Assembly: GCA_045643185.1 (NCBI GenBank)
Contig: JAZUKH010000269.1
Coordinates: forward strand, 1-40,252
Direction: 5' to 3'
Source of the DNA: RGIG464 sp045643185
GTDB lineage: Bacteria; Myxococcota_A; Bradymonadia; UBA4248
Length of the DNA stretch: 40,252 nucleotides
Made by a program: the position numbers and the translations under genes. The notes beneath the pieces are model-generated. The model was not told the origin of the DNA. It saw only the letters and a list, made by a program, of their open reading frames with translations, and did no database searches. This document shows positions 8,545 to 16,753 of this stretch, one piece after another (positions within the stretch are counted from its first letter, which is position 1; each line of letters opens with the position of its first letter).

Positions 8545-8574
8545 CGGCCTATTCGCTTTACCGCGAATACGGCC
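8545..8574. repeat. TAT/ATAC bulged-C palindrome
   Basis: Outer stem GGCC/GGCC and inner stem TATTCGC/GCGAATA, with the unpaired C after the 3' ATA. It lies between two divergently transcribed genes, where no terminator is required. Confidence 0.7.
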
Positions 8575-8580
8575 TTTTGA

Positions 8581-8645
8581 CGCCCGCTATTTCATCTGGA
8601 GACGTGCCACGGCACGTCTCCAAGTGAAATACGCGGGCGTTTTTC
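8581..8645. repeat. Extended TAT/ATAC palindrome with an inserted inner stem
   Basis: The outer stem CGCCCGC/GCGGGCG encloses TATTTCA/TGAAATA with the usual bulged C. Inside it, a separate 11-bp perfect stem GGAGACGTGCC/GGCACGTCTCC forms the tip. A run of five T follows at 8641-8645. A terminator function on the plus strand is possible in form, but there is no upstream plus-strand gene for it to serve. Confidence 0.75.
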
Positions 8646-8826
8646 GTTTGTTATCGCGTCTGTATCTTGTATACTCAATTCGTCTGTATTCTATGCTATG
8701 ACGTCGTTTATCACGCCATAACATGGCATGTGACGGCGCGATTTTGAAAGCACGCGCGCCTCGTAGAGGCATCATGGAAATGTATCGAATCATTGATACC
8801 CATTACGTAACATTGATAAATGTGGA

Positions 8827-9567
8827 ATGCTTATGACAGAACTTTATCATCAAATGATGGCCAGGAAAGACGATGAACAAGTGGCAAATCTGAGCCGGTT
8901 TTTTAAAACCGGTAAAGGCCAGTATGGTGAAGGCGACAAATTCCTCGGCATCAAAGTTCCGATAACGCGACAGGTTGTGAAGGAATACTGGCAAACCGCA
9001 GCTCTGGATCAGCTGAACGAGCTTATCACATGTGAATATCACGAAATTCGGCTCTGTGCGCTTTTGACCTTGGTTCAGATATTCAAACACGCTAAAAAAC
9101 AACCGGAGCTGCAACAAAAATGCATCGAGTTTTATTTGTCGCATACCGCGTATATCAACAACTGGGATCTGGTCGACCTGAGTTGCTACGAGCTTCTGGG
9201 AAACTGGCTTTTGAACAAAGACCGAAGCATTTTATATGATCTGGCTCGAAATGGAAAAACGATCTGGGAACAACGCATCGGCATCGTAACTTGCCTGGCT
9301 TTTGTTCGACGCGATCAGTTTGACGATGCACTCGCCCTTGCCGATATTCTGCTCCATCACAAGCATGATCTGCTCCACAAAGCGACCGGCTGGGTGCTTC
9401 GCGAAGTCGGAAAACATGATGAAACTCGTCTTCGCGCATATCTTGAATCACCAGCCAGTGATGACGAAAAAGCGCGGTATTTGGTGATGCCAAGGACAAT
9501 GTTGCGATATGCGATCGAAAAGTTTCCGGAATCCGTGAGACAGGCTTATTTGCATGGACAAGTCTGA
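8827..9567 (+). CDS. DNA alkylation repair enzyme, AlkD-like
   Basis: The 246-residue protein is a typical length for the AlkD/DNA alkylation repair family, which is built of HEAT-like helical repeats. These enzymes remove N3- and N7-alkylated purines and bulky lesions without flipping the base. The family hallmarks are present: FLGIKVPITRQVVKEYW near the N-terminus, NNWDLVDLS at about residue 118 (the Trp and Asp used in catalysis), HKATGWVLREVGK, and MPRTMLRYAIEKFP near the C-terminus. The start could be ATG 8827 or ATG 8833; a GGA just upstream does not decide it. The gene is divergent from the TSP3 lipoprotein and is not obviously in an operon. A TTACGTAA palindrome lies about 20 bp upstream. 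Confidence 0.85.
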   Translation: MLMTELYHQMMARKDDEQVANLSRFFKTGKGQYGEGDKFLGIKVPITRQVVKEYWQTAALDQLNELITCEYHEIRLCALLTLVQIFKHAKKQPELQQKCIEFYLSHTAYINNWDLVDLSCYELLGNWLLNKDRSILYDLARNGKTIWEQRIGIVTCLAFVRRDQFDDALALADILLHHKHDLLHKATGWVLREVGKHDETRLRAYLESPASDDEKARYLVMPRTMLRYAIEKFPESVRQAYLHGQV

Positions 9568-9598
9568 GCAAAAGCCGTTTGTGCAAAAGGTAATAAGC

Positions 9599-9642
9599 CT
9601 TGGAGACGGGATCACCACGTCTCATGTCACCACGTCTCCAAG
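9599..9642. repeat. Inverted repeat downstream of the AlkD-like gene
   Basis: CTTGGAGACG (9599-9608) pairs with CGTCTCCAAG (9633-9642). The GGAGACG core is the same as in the tip stem of the palindrome at 8581-8640. It may act as the terminator of the repair gene, although only a short TTTTG follows. Confidence 0.45.
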
Positions 9643-9722
9643 TCGCGTCATTTTGTTCAAATTTATCGTGTTAATAAAAAATTTCTAACTTCTATGGGTT
9701 AAGCAAATACTTGTCCTGTCAT

Positions 9723-9786
9723 AATATGGCATCATTGATGTGCGTTGTGACAAAATTGTCATGTATATTGACAAACATGCCATATT
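9723..9786. promoter_or_regulatory. Nested inverted repeats upstream of the serpin gene
   Basis: AATATGGCAT (9723-9732) and ATGCCATATT (9777-9786) form a perfect 10-bp inverted repeat. Between them lies a perfect palindrome, GACAAAATTGTC (9749-9760). The symmetry and the position just upstream of a promoter-like pair suggest regulator binding. The regulator is unknown. Confidence 0.3.
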
Positions 9787-9813
9787 GTCTTGTTTTCACT
9801 GTGACGGTATAAA
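9785..9813 (+). promoter_or_regulatory. Candidate sigma-70 promoter of the serpin gene
   Basis: TTGTCT (9785-9790) and TATAAA (9808-9813) are separated by 17 bases, with 94 bases from the -10 box to the ATG. The match to consensus is good for the -10 and moderate for the -35. Confidence 0.4.
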
Positions 9814-9830
9814 GCGCCCTCGTCCGACGC

Positions 9831-9886
9831 CAGTCGGATATCGCTAAGTTCATAGTTCGACACCCGTCGAGTTTCGTTAAGTTCAT
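9831..9886 (+). repeat. Two imperfect 23-bp direct repeats in the serpin leader
   Basis: The segments 9831-9853 and 9864-9886 both end in TAAGTTCAT and both contain GTCG; 17 of 23 positions agree. Their start-to-start distance is 33 bp, about three helical turns. They lie between the candidate promoter and the ribosome binding site, so they could bind a regulator or shape the leader RNA. Confidence 0.4.
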
Positions 9887-9907
9887 TAACGTCCAAGGAG
9901 TTAAGTT

Positions 9908-11236
9908 ATGTTAAAACGCTTTGTTATGTCTGCAGCTGTTCTCAGTTTATTGGCCACTTCTCTTGTTGCTTGTGAAGATTCTAATTCAAACGATGCTGAG
10001 GACGCTTCATATCAGCTGAATATCAACGAGATCAAATCGAAAGCTGCTTATACAGAATCAACAATTAATAATAATGACTTGCAAAGTGCCGTCGTTGGTC
10101 AGTATGCGCTTAACTTCGAATTGTTGAATGCCGAAGACTCGATCAAAGGCAATAACGCCATGGTCTCAACGTTCAGCATCGACAGTGTCCTCGGCATGAC
10201 TTGGGCTGGTGCAAATGGCGATACGGCGAAAGAAATGGCGAATGTGCTTCACTTTGATGAGAATACGCACAGTGCTTTGAATAAAATTAAAAGCCTTGTT
10301 TGGGCTGGTAAAAGAGACGCGATCGACTCGGAATATGAAAAAAAAGATGCCGTCGATGTCAATATTTCAAACCAGCTTTATGTATCACCGAATTACAACT
10401 GGTCTGAAGATTGGTTGAAAGAACTTTCGACAAATTATGATCATGGTCTTACGGAAATGAATTTTGCTGCGGATCCTGAATTGGCGAGGGAATATATTAA
10501 TAAGCAGGTGAGTGATGCGACGCGTGACCGCATTAAAGAACTCATTTCAAAAGGTGGCATTTCGGTTAACACACAGCTCGTTTTGACAAATGCGATCTAT
10601 TTGAAAGCGCCGTGGGGGATCGATTTCAATGTGCATGAAAGCAAAATACCTTTCAACACGGTCGACAATCGTAAAATTGATGTCGATATGATCGCCGCTG
10701 CTGATAATATGTTGAATTACAGTATTGTTGAAGGTGAATATCAGGCTGTTTCGGTTCCGCTTCGTGGTAATAGTTTCAGCATGTTGTTCGTGATGCCGGA
10801 TGAGGGCAAATTCAATGATTTTGTGGCTGGCTTGGATGGTGAAAAAATGTTTTCCATCGTCAATAACGTGAAGAAAGACAAACCAGTTGTTTTACTGATG
10901 CCGAAATTTACGTTCGAAACCTCCCTGTCGTTAAAATCTTCGCTTGAGAAACTTGGTATGAAAAAAGCGTTTTCTTCTGGAGAGGCTGATTTCAGCAAAA
11001 TGACGGATGAAGCGAATAGTATGTTTATCGATGATGTCATTCACAAAACGTTTATCGGCGTAGACGAAGAAGGGGTCGAAGCTGCTGCTGCGACAGCTGT
11101 GATCATGGCAAACTCGGCTGATATTGGTGAACCTGTTGCGATGACACTCGATCGTCCGTATTACTTCGTTATTTACGAAAATACGTCCAAAGCACCTTTG
11201 TTCGTCGGACGCGTCATGGATCCGACAGCTAAGTAA
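9908..11236 (+). CDS. Lipoprotein serpin (serine/cysteine protease inhibitor)
   Basis: The 442-residue protein starts behind an AAGGAG site and carries a lipobox LVAC (Cys 22), a Ser/Asn/Asp linker and then a full-length serpin fold. Recognisable serpin strings are NAMVSTFSIDSVLGM, SNQLYVSPNY, LVLTNAIYLKAPW, VSVPLRGNSFSMLFVMP and the C-terminal PYYFVIYENTSKAPLFVGRV. The reactive-centre hinge is EEGVEAAAATAV (from residue 387). Gly at P15 and small residues from P12 to P9 are what inhibitory serpins have, so it is likely a working suicide inhibitor. Counting as in antitrypsin puts P1 near Ser403 (sequence MANSADIG), which suggests small-residue, elastase-like target proteases; this is inferred. 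Membrane anchoring implies protection of the cell surface from outside proteases. The gene is monocistronic, with hairpins following. Confidence 0.92.
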   Translation: MLKRFVMSAAVLSLLATSLVACEDSNSNDAEDASYQLNINEIKSKAAYTESTINNNDLQSAVVGQYALNFELLNAEDSIKGNNAMVSTFSIDSVLGMTWAGANGDTAKEMANVLHFDENTHSALNKIKSLVWAGKRDAIDSEYEKKDAVDVNISNQLYVSPNYNWSEDWLKELSTNYDHGLTEMNFAADPELAREYINKQVSDATRDRIKELISKGGISVNTQLVLTNAIYLKAPWGIDFNVHESKIPFNTVDNRKIDVDMIAAADNMLNYSIVEGEYQAVSVPLRGNSFSMLFVMPDEGKFNDFVAGLDGEKMFSIVNNVKKDKPVVLLMPKFTFETSLSLKSSLEKLGMKKAFSSGEADFSKMTDEANSMFIDDVIHKTFIGVDEEGVEAAAATAVIMANSADIGEPVAMTLDRPYYFVIYENTSKAPLFVGRVMDPTAK

Positions 11237-11249
11237 GTGACTCGTCATA

Positions 11250-11284
11250 CCCACGAAGTCGGCTTTATGAGCTGACTTCGTGGG
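11250..11284 (+). terminator. Hairpin after the serpin gene
   Basis: CCCACGAAGTC and GACTTCGTGGG form a perfect 11-bp stem with a 13-base loop, starting 14 bases after the serpin stop codon. There is no T-tract, so it may stabilise the 3' end rather than terminate by itself. Confidence 0.5.
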
Positions 11285-11340
11285 ACGGATAGATCGTTGT
11301 GATAAGCTAGTCACGCAAATGCTACTCCAGGTAAAAACGA

Positions 11341-11381
11341 AGAAAGCCTTGTCAACGTTGACTACGTTGACAAGGCTTTCT
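11341..11381 (-). terminator. Perfect 18-bp hairpin between convergent genes
   Basis: Bases 11341-11358 and 11364-11381 are perfectly complementary, with a 5-base loop. On the minus strand the stem is followed by TTCGTTTTTAC, so it most likely terminates the HEAT lipoprotein transcript and may stop serpin read-through from the other side. A further short hairpin (AACGC-TTC-GCGTT) sits at about 11410-11436. Confidence 0.6.
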
Positions 11382-11465
11382 GTTATTGCGATTCAGTTGG
11401 GGCTACCCGCGCAGAACGCTTCGCGTTCATGCGCATTCAGTTTTCAAGCCTGATTGTATGGCTGC

Positions 11466-12782
11466 TTACTTGGCAGCTTTTGCAATTTTATCGTTAATGG
11501 ATTTGAGTGTGGCTGTGCCGTCTTTGTCATTGCCACTTTCGACAGATTTGGTGAGAGGATCGACGACGGCTTTGAGGTCATCGATCGAGCCGATTGCGAC
11601 GATAAGGTCTGCGCAATTCGTGCGGGAGAGGAAAACGGCGTTGGAATCGGTGATGACGTCCTGGCAAGCTTTGACGATTTCGTCGGCTTTGTAGGACGGA
11701 AGTTTGGCGATCGTTGCGTCGAATTTTGTGTCTTTTTTGCGGTGTATGAGTTCGACGATACCAGTCCAGGCAGGCATATCCTGACCGCGCGGTGTAACTT
11801 TTAGGTAATCCACGTAAATCTTCATGCACTCGTCATCGACGTTTTGGTATTTCGGATAGTCGATGGCTTTGTTAAGAAGGGTCGCGGCGAGTTTTCCGTG
11901 ACCACTGGCGAGGTTCGCGTCTTTGAGGACATCGACGGCAACTTTTTTGTAGTCAGGAACTTCGAAATCGACGATGCGGCCGCAAGCAGTGGCGCGGACA
12001 CTCATATCTGCGTCATTCTGGCACATGTCGAGGATCATTTCGGGAATGCCTTCCACGCCTTGGAGGCGGTTGGCTGCGACGTGTTTAACGATCGAGGTGC
12101 GGATATAGGGCTGTTCGTGTTTGGCACCGTCTTTGACGAGCTGAACGAGTTCAGGGTTGTCTTTCATGGTGTCAACGAGCATCAAACGATCGAAGATCGT
12201 TTTGTAGACGAGAGGATCCTTTTCGTTTTTGGCTTTGGCAATGACGGCGTTGATGGCGCTGTCGTTACCGGCGTTGATGCCTTTGCCAGCGAGGAGAGAG
12301 CCGAGACCGGCGTTTGAAGCGGAGAAGTCGATGTATTTGTAAGCAGCGTCACGAACGAGGGTGTTTTCGTGATCGAGGTTTTTGTAAAAAACTTCGAATT
12401 TTTTAGCGGCGTCGAGTTCACGTTTCGTTTTGGTGGCGTAAAGGACATTGCCCATAACTTTGCTGGCGGGGCAACGGGCGCTGTTGACAGAGTCTTTGGA
12501 AGGTTTCGCGTCGCACTTAGCATAGCTGAGAAGAAGGGCTTCCAGCTGTTCTGGCGTCATGGTCTTTTCGTCTTTGAAGATGCCCATGAGGCCTTCTTCG
12601 GTCAATTCGACGCCTTCGAGCAATTTTGCAGGGTCGCCAGCGTTAGCAGCGGCAGGGGCAGCGGCTTCAACGGCTTCAGGATTCGTACCCGGTTCGTCCG
12701 TTTTGGGGGCGTCGTTGCCACCTTTCGAGCAGGCACATAATGACATGACGGTAGCTAATGCAAGAATCGCTAATTTTTTCAT
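11466..12782 (-). CDS. HEAT-repeat lipoprotein
   Basis: The start is at 12782, six bases after AAGGAG, where a lipoprotein signal with lipobox LCAC (Cys 18) begins; an ATG 24 bases upstream lacks this fit. The 438-residue protein has an Ala/Pro/Asn-rich linker followed by repeated amphipathic helix pairs of HEAT type, for example LVRDAAYKYIDF, QPYIRTSIVKHVAAN and DADMSVRATACGRIVDF. HEAT solenoids bind protein partners and have no catalytic site, so a scaffold or assembly role at the outer membrane is the most that can be said. The gene lies 101 bp downstream of hydF on the same strand. A TTGACA at 12876-12881 in that gap could give it its own promoter. Confidence 0.75.
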   Translation of the reverse strand: MKKLAILALATVMSLCACSKGGNDAPKTDEPGTNPEAVEAAAPAAANAGDPAKLLEGVELTEEGLMGIFKDEKTMTPEQLEALLLSYAKCDAKPSKDSVNSARCPASKVMGNVLYATKTKRELDAAKKFEVFYKNLDHENTLVRDAAYKYIDFSASNAGLGSLLAGKGINAGNDSAINAVIAKAKNEKDPLVYKTIFDRLMLVDTMKDNPELVQLVKDGAKHEQPYIRTSIVKHVAANRLQGVEGIPEMILDMCQNDADMSVRATACGRIVDFEVPDYKKVAVDVLKDANLASGHGKLAATLLNKAIDYPKYQNVDDECMKIYVDYLKVTPRGQDMPAWTGIVELIHRKKDTKFDATIAKLPSYKADEIVKACQDVITDSNAVFLSRTNCADLIVAIGSIDDLKAVVDPLTKSVESGNDKDGTATLKSINDKIAKAAK

Positions 12783-12883
12783 TCTTTTCTCCTTGTAAAT
12801 CAACACATTTTCCAGCCTTCAACGTAATTTTGGAGGCGCCAATTCGCGGGAAGGTGTAATGGGAGTTAGTGTTTTTGTCAACC

Positions 12884-14074
12884 TTATGCGTGTTTCAGGG
12901 GTTCGATCGCTCGGTCGAGTATGCCTTTGAGGTAGGCGATGGCAACGCCGTAGTTGGTGATGGGCACGTGTTGTGCGGTGGCCTGTTGGATGCGGGCGAG
13001 CATTTGACGACGTGTCCACATGCAACCGCCGCAGTGGATGATGAGCGCGTATGGCGTGAGGTCTTTCGGCCACTCGTTGCCCGCGACGACGTCGATCTTG
13101 AGCTCGCCGCAGTTTTTCTGCAACCAGCGTGGTATCTTGACTCGGCCGATGTCGTCTTGAGCGGGGTGATGCGTACAGGCCTCGGCGATGAGGACTCTGT
13201 CACCGGGTTTGAGTGCCGCGATCGCGGCGGCACCGCGCACGAGTGTGTTCAGATCGCCTTTGAAGCGCGCGAACAACACGGAAAAGCCCGTCAGAGGAAT
13301 TATATTGGGGACGAGCTTCGACACCGATTCAAAAGCCTGCGAGTCAGTGATGACCAGGTCTGGTGCGCGTTTCAATGAGTCGAGGACTTGTGTGAGTTGG
13401 GGTTCCTGGCACACGGTGCAGGTGCAGTGAGCATCGAGAATGTCGCGGATCGTCTGAACCTGGGGCATGATGAGGCGCCCTTTGGGGGCTTCTTGGTCAA
13501 TTGGGACAACGAGCACGACGTGTGCGGTCTGAGGCAGCAGGTCTGCGACGATCTTGGTGCTGTCTAAAAAGCTTTCTGGACAGTGTTTGATGATGGCCTG
13601 CGTGACGGCTTCGATATCGACTGGGGCTTGGGTGCAGACCGGTATGGCGACGCAGTTTTGTTCGGTCAGTGCGTTGACGCGTGCCGTATGGTCAACGATA
13701 TCCGACTTGGTGAGAACGGCGATCCATGGAATTTGGCGCGACGTGAGCTCGTCGACGATCTTCGTTTCGTCTTCGTCCCAGTCGCCGTCCGAAACGACGA
13801 GGGCGAAGTCGCAGCGGTCAAAGACCAGTTTCGTGCGTTCGATGCGTTGTTGACCAAGGTCGCCTGCGTCGTCGAGGCCGGCGGTGTCGATAAACAGCAC
13901 AGGGCCAAGCGGCAATAACTCCATTGGTTTTTCGACCGGGTCGGTCGTTGAACCAGCCTGTGCTGAGACGATCGACACGGTTTGATGCGTCAGGGCATTT
14001 AATAGACTTGATTTGCCGACATTACGTCGACCAAAAATACCAATGTGAAGGCGTAAACTTTTGGGTGCTAACAT
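12884..14074 (-). CDS. hydF: [FeFe]-hydrogenase maturation GTPase HydF
   Basis: HydF is the scaffold on which the 2Fe subcluster of [FeFe]-hydrogenase is assembled before transfer to HydA; it works with the radical-SAM enzymes HydE and HydG. I use the start at 14074 (MLAPKSL), which places the P-loop GRRNVGKS at residues 15-22 as in the family and gives a normal length of 396. The G domain also has VLFIDTAGLDD and LTKSD. The C-terminal iron-sulfur site is intact: EACTHH (Cys300, His302/303) and HCGGC (Cys348, Cys351), followed by the strongly conserved PITNYGVAIA. No ribosome binding site is obvious at 14074. No hydE, hydG or hydA is in the window, so the maturation genes are scattered or the hydrogenase is elsewhere. 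Presence of HydF implies anaerobic hydrogen metabolism. Confidence 0.93.
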   Translation of the reverse strand: MLAPKSLRLHIGIFGRRNVGKSSLLNALTHQTVSIVSAQAGSTTDPVEKPMELLPLGPVLFIDTAGLDDAGDLGQQRIERTKLVFDRCDFALVVSDGDWDEDETKIVDELTSRQIPWIAVLTKSDIVDHTARVNALTEQNCVAIPVCTQAPVDIEAVTQAIIKHCPESFLDSTKIVADLLPQTAHVVLVVPIDQEAPKGRLIMPQVQTIRDILDAHCTCTVCQEPQLTQVLDSLKRAPDLVITDSQAFESVSKLVPNIIPLTGFSVLFARFKGDLNTLVRGAAAIAALKPGDRVLIAEACTHHPAQDDIGRVKIPRWLQKNCGELKIDVVAGNEWPKDLTPYALIIHCGGCMWTRRQMLARIQQATAQHVPITNYGVAIAYLKGILDRAIEPLKHA

Positions 14075-14192
14075 AGTTAAGACGAAAGCTATTTGAACTG
14101 CGTGAACGACATTCGTGCGCCTGACACGGCGCACGAACTTGGGTGAATAAAGGGGCTGTGTTTCTGTGGCTGGCGTGGTGCCGACAGGCTAG

Positions 14193-14230
14193 AAAAAAGG
14201 CGGCGTATTTCGCGGAGCGAAATACCCGCC
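14193..14230 (-). terminator. Terminator of glgP, built from a TAT/ATAC palindrome
   Basis: Read on the minus strand, a stem around TATTTCGC-TCC-GCGAAATA with outer arms GGCGGG/CCGCC is followed by a run of T (the six A at 14193-14198). It is the second of two palindromes directly after the glgP stop, and the T-run makes it a standard intrinsic terminator. Confidence 0.65.
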
Positions 14231-14236
14231 TTGCGT

Positions 14237-14270
14237 GTGCCGTATTTGGCGAGGATCGCCAAATAGGCAC
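14237..14270 (-). repeat. TAT/ATAC bulged-C palindrome
   Basis: On the minus strand: outer stem GTGCC/GGCAC, inner stem TATTTGGCGA/TCGCCAAATA, loop TCC, and the unpaired C after the 3' ATA. Both stems differ from its neighbour at 14199-14230, yet the architecture is the same. Confidence 0.75.
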
Positions 14271-14287
14271 CGCTCCAAGAGAGAACC

Positions 14288-16753
14288 TTAAACCTGAACG
14301 GATTTGACGTTCCAGATCTCTTCGGCGTACTGACGGATGGTGCGGTCAGACGAGAAGAAGCCCATGTTTGCGACGTTAAGGATCATCATGCGAGCCCAAC
14401 GTTTTTTGTCGGTATAGGCTTTTTCGACGTCGAGCTGTCGAGCGATGTAGCTGTCGAAGTCGGCGCAGAGCATGTATGGATCGCTGTTTTTGAGCCAATC
14501 AACGATCTTCTGGTAGCGCGTGCGATCATCGGGCGAGAAGAAGCCGCTTTCGATCATATCGAGGACGCCTTTGAGGTCTTCGCTTTCTTCGATATAGGCT
14601 TTGGGGTCGTAACCTTCGGCTTTGAGTTGTTTGACTTCGGGTTCGGTGAGTCCGAAGAGGAAGAAGTTGTCATCGCCGACGTTATCGCGGATCTCGATGT
14701 TTGCGCCATCGAGGGTACCGATGGTGAGTGCGCCATTGAGTGCGAACTTCATGTTGCCGGTACCGGATGCTTCTTTACCTGCGGTCGAGATCTGTTCGCT
14801 GAGGTCTGCAGCGGGAATGATGACTTCGGCGAGTGAGACGCAGTAGTTGGGGACGAGGTAGACGCGAAGTTTGTTTTTGATGGTCGGATCGTCGTTGATG
14901 ATGCGAGCGATATCGTTGATGAATTTGATATGGAGTTTTGCGGCGGCGTAACCGGGCGCCGCTTTTCCGCCGAAGAGGACGACGCGGGGGACGCGGACGG
15001 CGTCGGGGTTCAGTTTGAGCTGACGATAGAGGTGAATGACGTGCAGTGCGTTGAGCATCTGACGTTTATATTCGTGAATACGTTTGACCTGAACGTCGAA
15101 GAGCATTTCGGTCGAGACGTCGAAGGGAAGGTAGCGTTTCGCGAAGCGTTCTTTGTTATGGCGTTTAATGTCGAGCATACGCTTCTGAACGTCGGGATCG
15201 TCAGCGAAATCGGCGAATTTTTTGAGTTCGTCGTAATTCTTGATCCATGAGTCGCTTCCGAGTTTTTCGGTGATGAGGTTTGTGAGTTCGGGATTGGACG
15301 CGACCATCCAACGACGCGGCGTGACGCCATTGGTTTTGTTGTTGAAGCGTTCCGGGAAGAGTTTGACGAAATCCGGGAATAGGTCGGTTTTGACGAGTTC
15401 GCTGTGGATCGCAGCGACGCCGTTGATGGAGTGCGAGCCGATGACCGCGAGGTTAGCCATGCGGACGTATTTTTCGCCAGATTCGTCGATGATGGAGACG
15501 CGACGCTGCATCTCGTAATCACCGGGGTAAGCGATATGAACGCGGAGCAGGAAGCGGCGGTTGATTTCGTAGATGATCTCGAGGTGTCGCGGCAGGAGTT
15601 TTTTGAACATGGGGAGCGGCCAGCGTTCGAGAGCTTCGGGCAGCAAGGTGTGGTTGGTGTATCCGAAGACTTTTTCGGTGATGGCCCAAGCTTCATCCCA
15701 GCTGAGGCGTTCCTGGTCGACGAAGACGCGCATGAGTTCGGCGACGGCGATCGCGGGGTGTGTATCATTGAGCTGGATGGCGACTTTGTCGGCGAACTGG
15801 CTGAAGTCCTTATGTGTTTTTTTGTAACGACGAATGATATCGTGGATGGAGCAGCAAACGAAGAAGTACTGCTGTTTGAGGCGGAGTTCGCGGCCTTCCG
15901 GCGTGTTATCAGCGGGGTAGAGAACTTTTGAGATGGTTTCGCTGATGACTTTGTCTTCGACGGCTTTGCGGTAGTCACCGGCGTTGAAGATGTCGAGGTT
16001 AAAGTCGTTCGTCGCTTGTGATGACCAGAGTCGGAGGGAGTTGACGGTGTTGGTTCCGTAACCTGCGACGGGCATGTCGTAGGGCACGCCACGGACTTTT
16101 TCAGTATCGACCCAGTCGCAGACGAGGTTTCCGCGTTCGTCGTTGTGGTATTCGACGTGACCGCCGAAGTTAACGGTTGCAGCTTTATCGGGGCGTGCGA
16201 TCTCCCACGGGTTCATGCGTTCGAGCCACGGGTCGCGGCATTCGACCTGGTAACCGTCTTTGAATGACTGTTTGAAGATACCGAATTCATAGCGGATGCC
16301 ATAGCCCATGGCGGGGTAGCCGAGTGTGGCGAGTGAGTCGAGGAAGCACGCGGCGAGACGGCCGAGACCGCCGTTGCCGAGCCCGGGATCGGGTTCTTCT
16401 TCCTCGAGGTCTTCGAGGGTGATACCGTGTTTCATCATGAGTTGCTGGGCCGTGGTGTACATGCCGAGGTTGAGGAGGTTGTTGCCCATGGAACGCCCGA
16501 GCAAATATTCTGCAGAGAGGTAGTAGACGCGTTTAGAGTCTTCCTGATAGTAGCGTTTCATGGTCTCCATCCAACGGGCGATGAGTCGGTCGCGGATGGC
16601 TAAAGATGTGGCGAGATAAATGTCGTTGGCAGATGCCGTCTTATTATTCTTAGCGAATGAGAATCGCAGGTGGTCGATGACCGCACGAACCAGAACATCG
16701 TCTTCCATGCCGGTGCGTTCGTTTGAAACTTTGTAATTGGTTTCTTCAGCCAT
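14288..16753 (-). CDS. glgP: Glycogen/starch/alpha-glucan phosphorylase
   Basis: This cytoplasmic PLP enzyme splits alpha-1,4-glucans with phosphate to give glucose 1-phosphate. The 821-residue length is standard for the family. Visible signatures are YYLSAEYLLGRSMGNNL, GLGNGGLGRLAACFLDS, PAMGYGIRYEFGIF, the nucleotide-like FNNKTNGVTPRRW, and the PLP-binding EASGTGNMKFALNGALTIG with its Lys, followed by GTLDGANIEI. Translation starts behind AAGGAG with a 10-base spacer. Two hairpins, one with a T-run, terminate it. The gene stands alone; no other glycogen gene is next to it. Stored polyglucan as a carbon reserve is inferred. Confidence 0.96.
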   Translation of the reverse strand: MAEETNYKVSNERTGMEDDVLVRAVIDHLRFSFAKNNKTASANDIYLATSLAIRDRLIARWMETMKRYYQEDSKRVYYLSAEYLLGRSMGNNLLNLGMYTTAQQLMMKHGITLEDLEEEEPDPGLGNGGLGRLAACFLDSLATLGYPAMGYGIRYEFGIFKQSFKDGYQVECRDPWLERMNPWEIARPDKAATVNFGGHVEYHNDERGNLVCDWVDTEKVRGVPYDMPVAGYGTNTVNSLRLWSSQATNDFNLDIFNAGDYRKAVEDKVISETISKVLYPADNTPEGRELRLKQQYFFVCCSIHDIIRRYKKTHKDFSQFADKVAIQLNDTHPAIAVAELMRVFVDQERLSWDEAWAITEKVFGYTNHTLLPEALERWPLPMFKKLLPRHLEIIYEINRRFLLRVHIAYPGDYEMQRRVSIIDESGEKYVRMANLAVIGSHSINGVAAIHSELVKTDLFPDFVKLFPERFNNKTNGVTPRRWMVASNPELTNLITEKLGSDSWIKNYDELKKFADFADDPDVQKRMLDIKRHNKERFAKRYLPFDVSTEMLFDVQVKRIHEYKRQMLNALHVIHLYRQLKLNPDAVRVPRVVLFGGKAAPGYAAAKLHIKFINDIARIINDDPTIKNKLRVYLVPNYCVSLAEVIIPAADLSEQISTAGKEASGTGNMKFALNGALTIGTLDGANIEIRDNVGDDNFFLFGLTEPEVKQLKAEGYDPKAYIEESEDLKGVLDMIESGFFSPDDRTRYQKIVDWLKNSDPYMLCADFDSYIARQLDVEKAYTDKKRWARMMILNVANMGFFSSDRTIRQYAEEIWNVKSVQV

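Noticed and set aside
8581..8645. Plain rho-independent terminator
   Set aside because: The hairpin and T-run fit in form, but the site lies between two gene starts, so no transcript needs to end there on the plus strand.
13554..13918. Plus-strand frames inside hydF
   Set aside because: hydF is strongly supported on the minus strand by conserved motifs over its full length; these frames are shadows of it.
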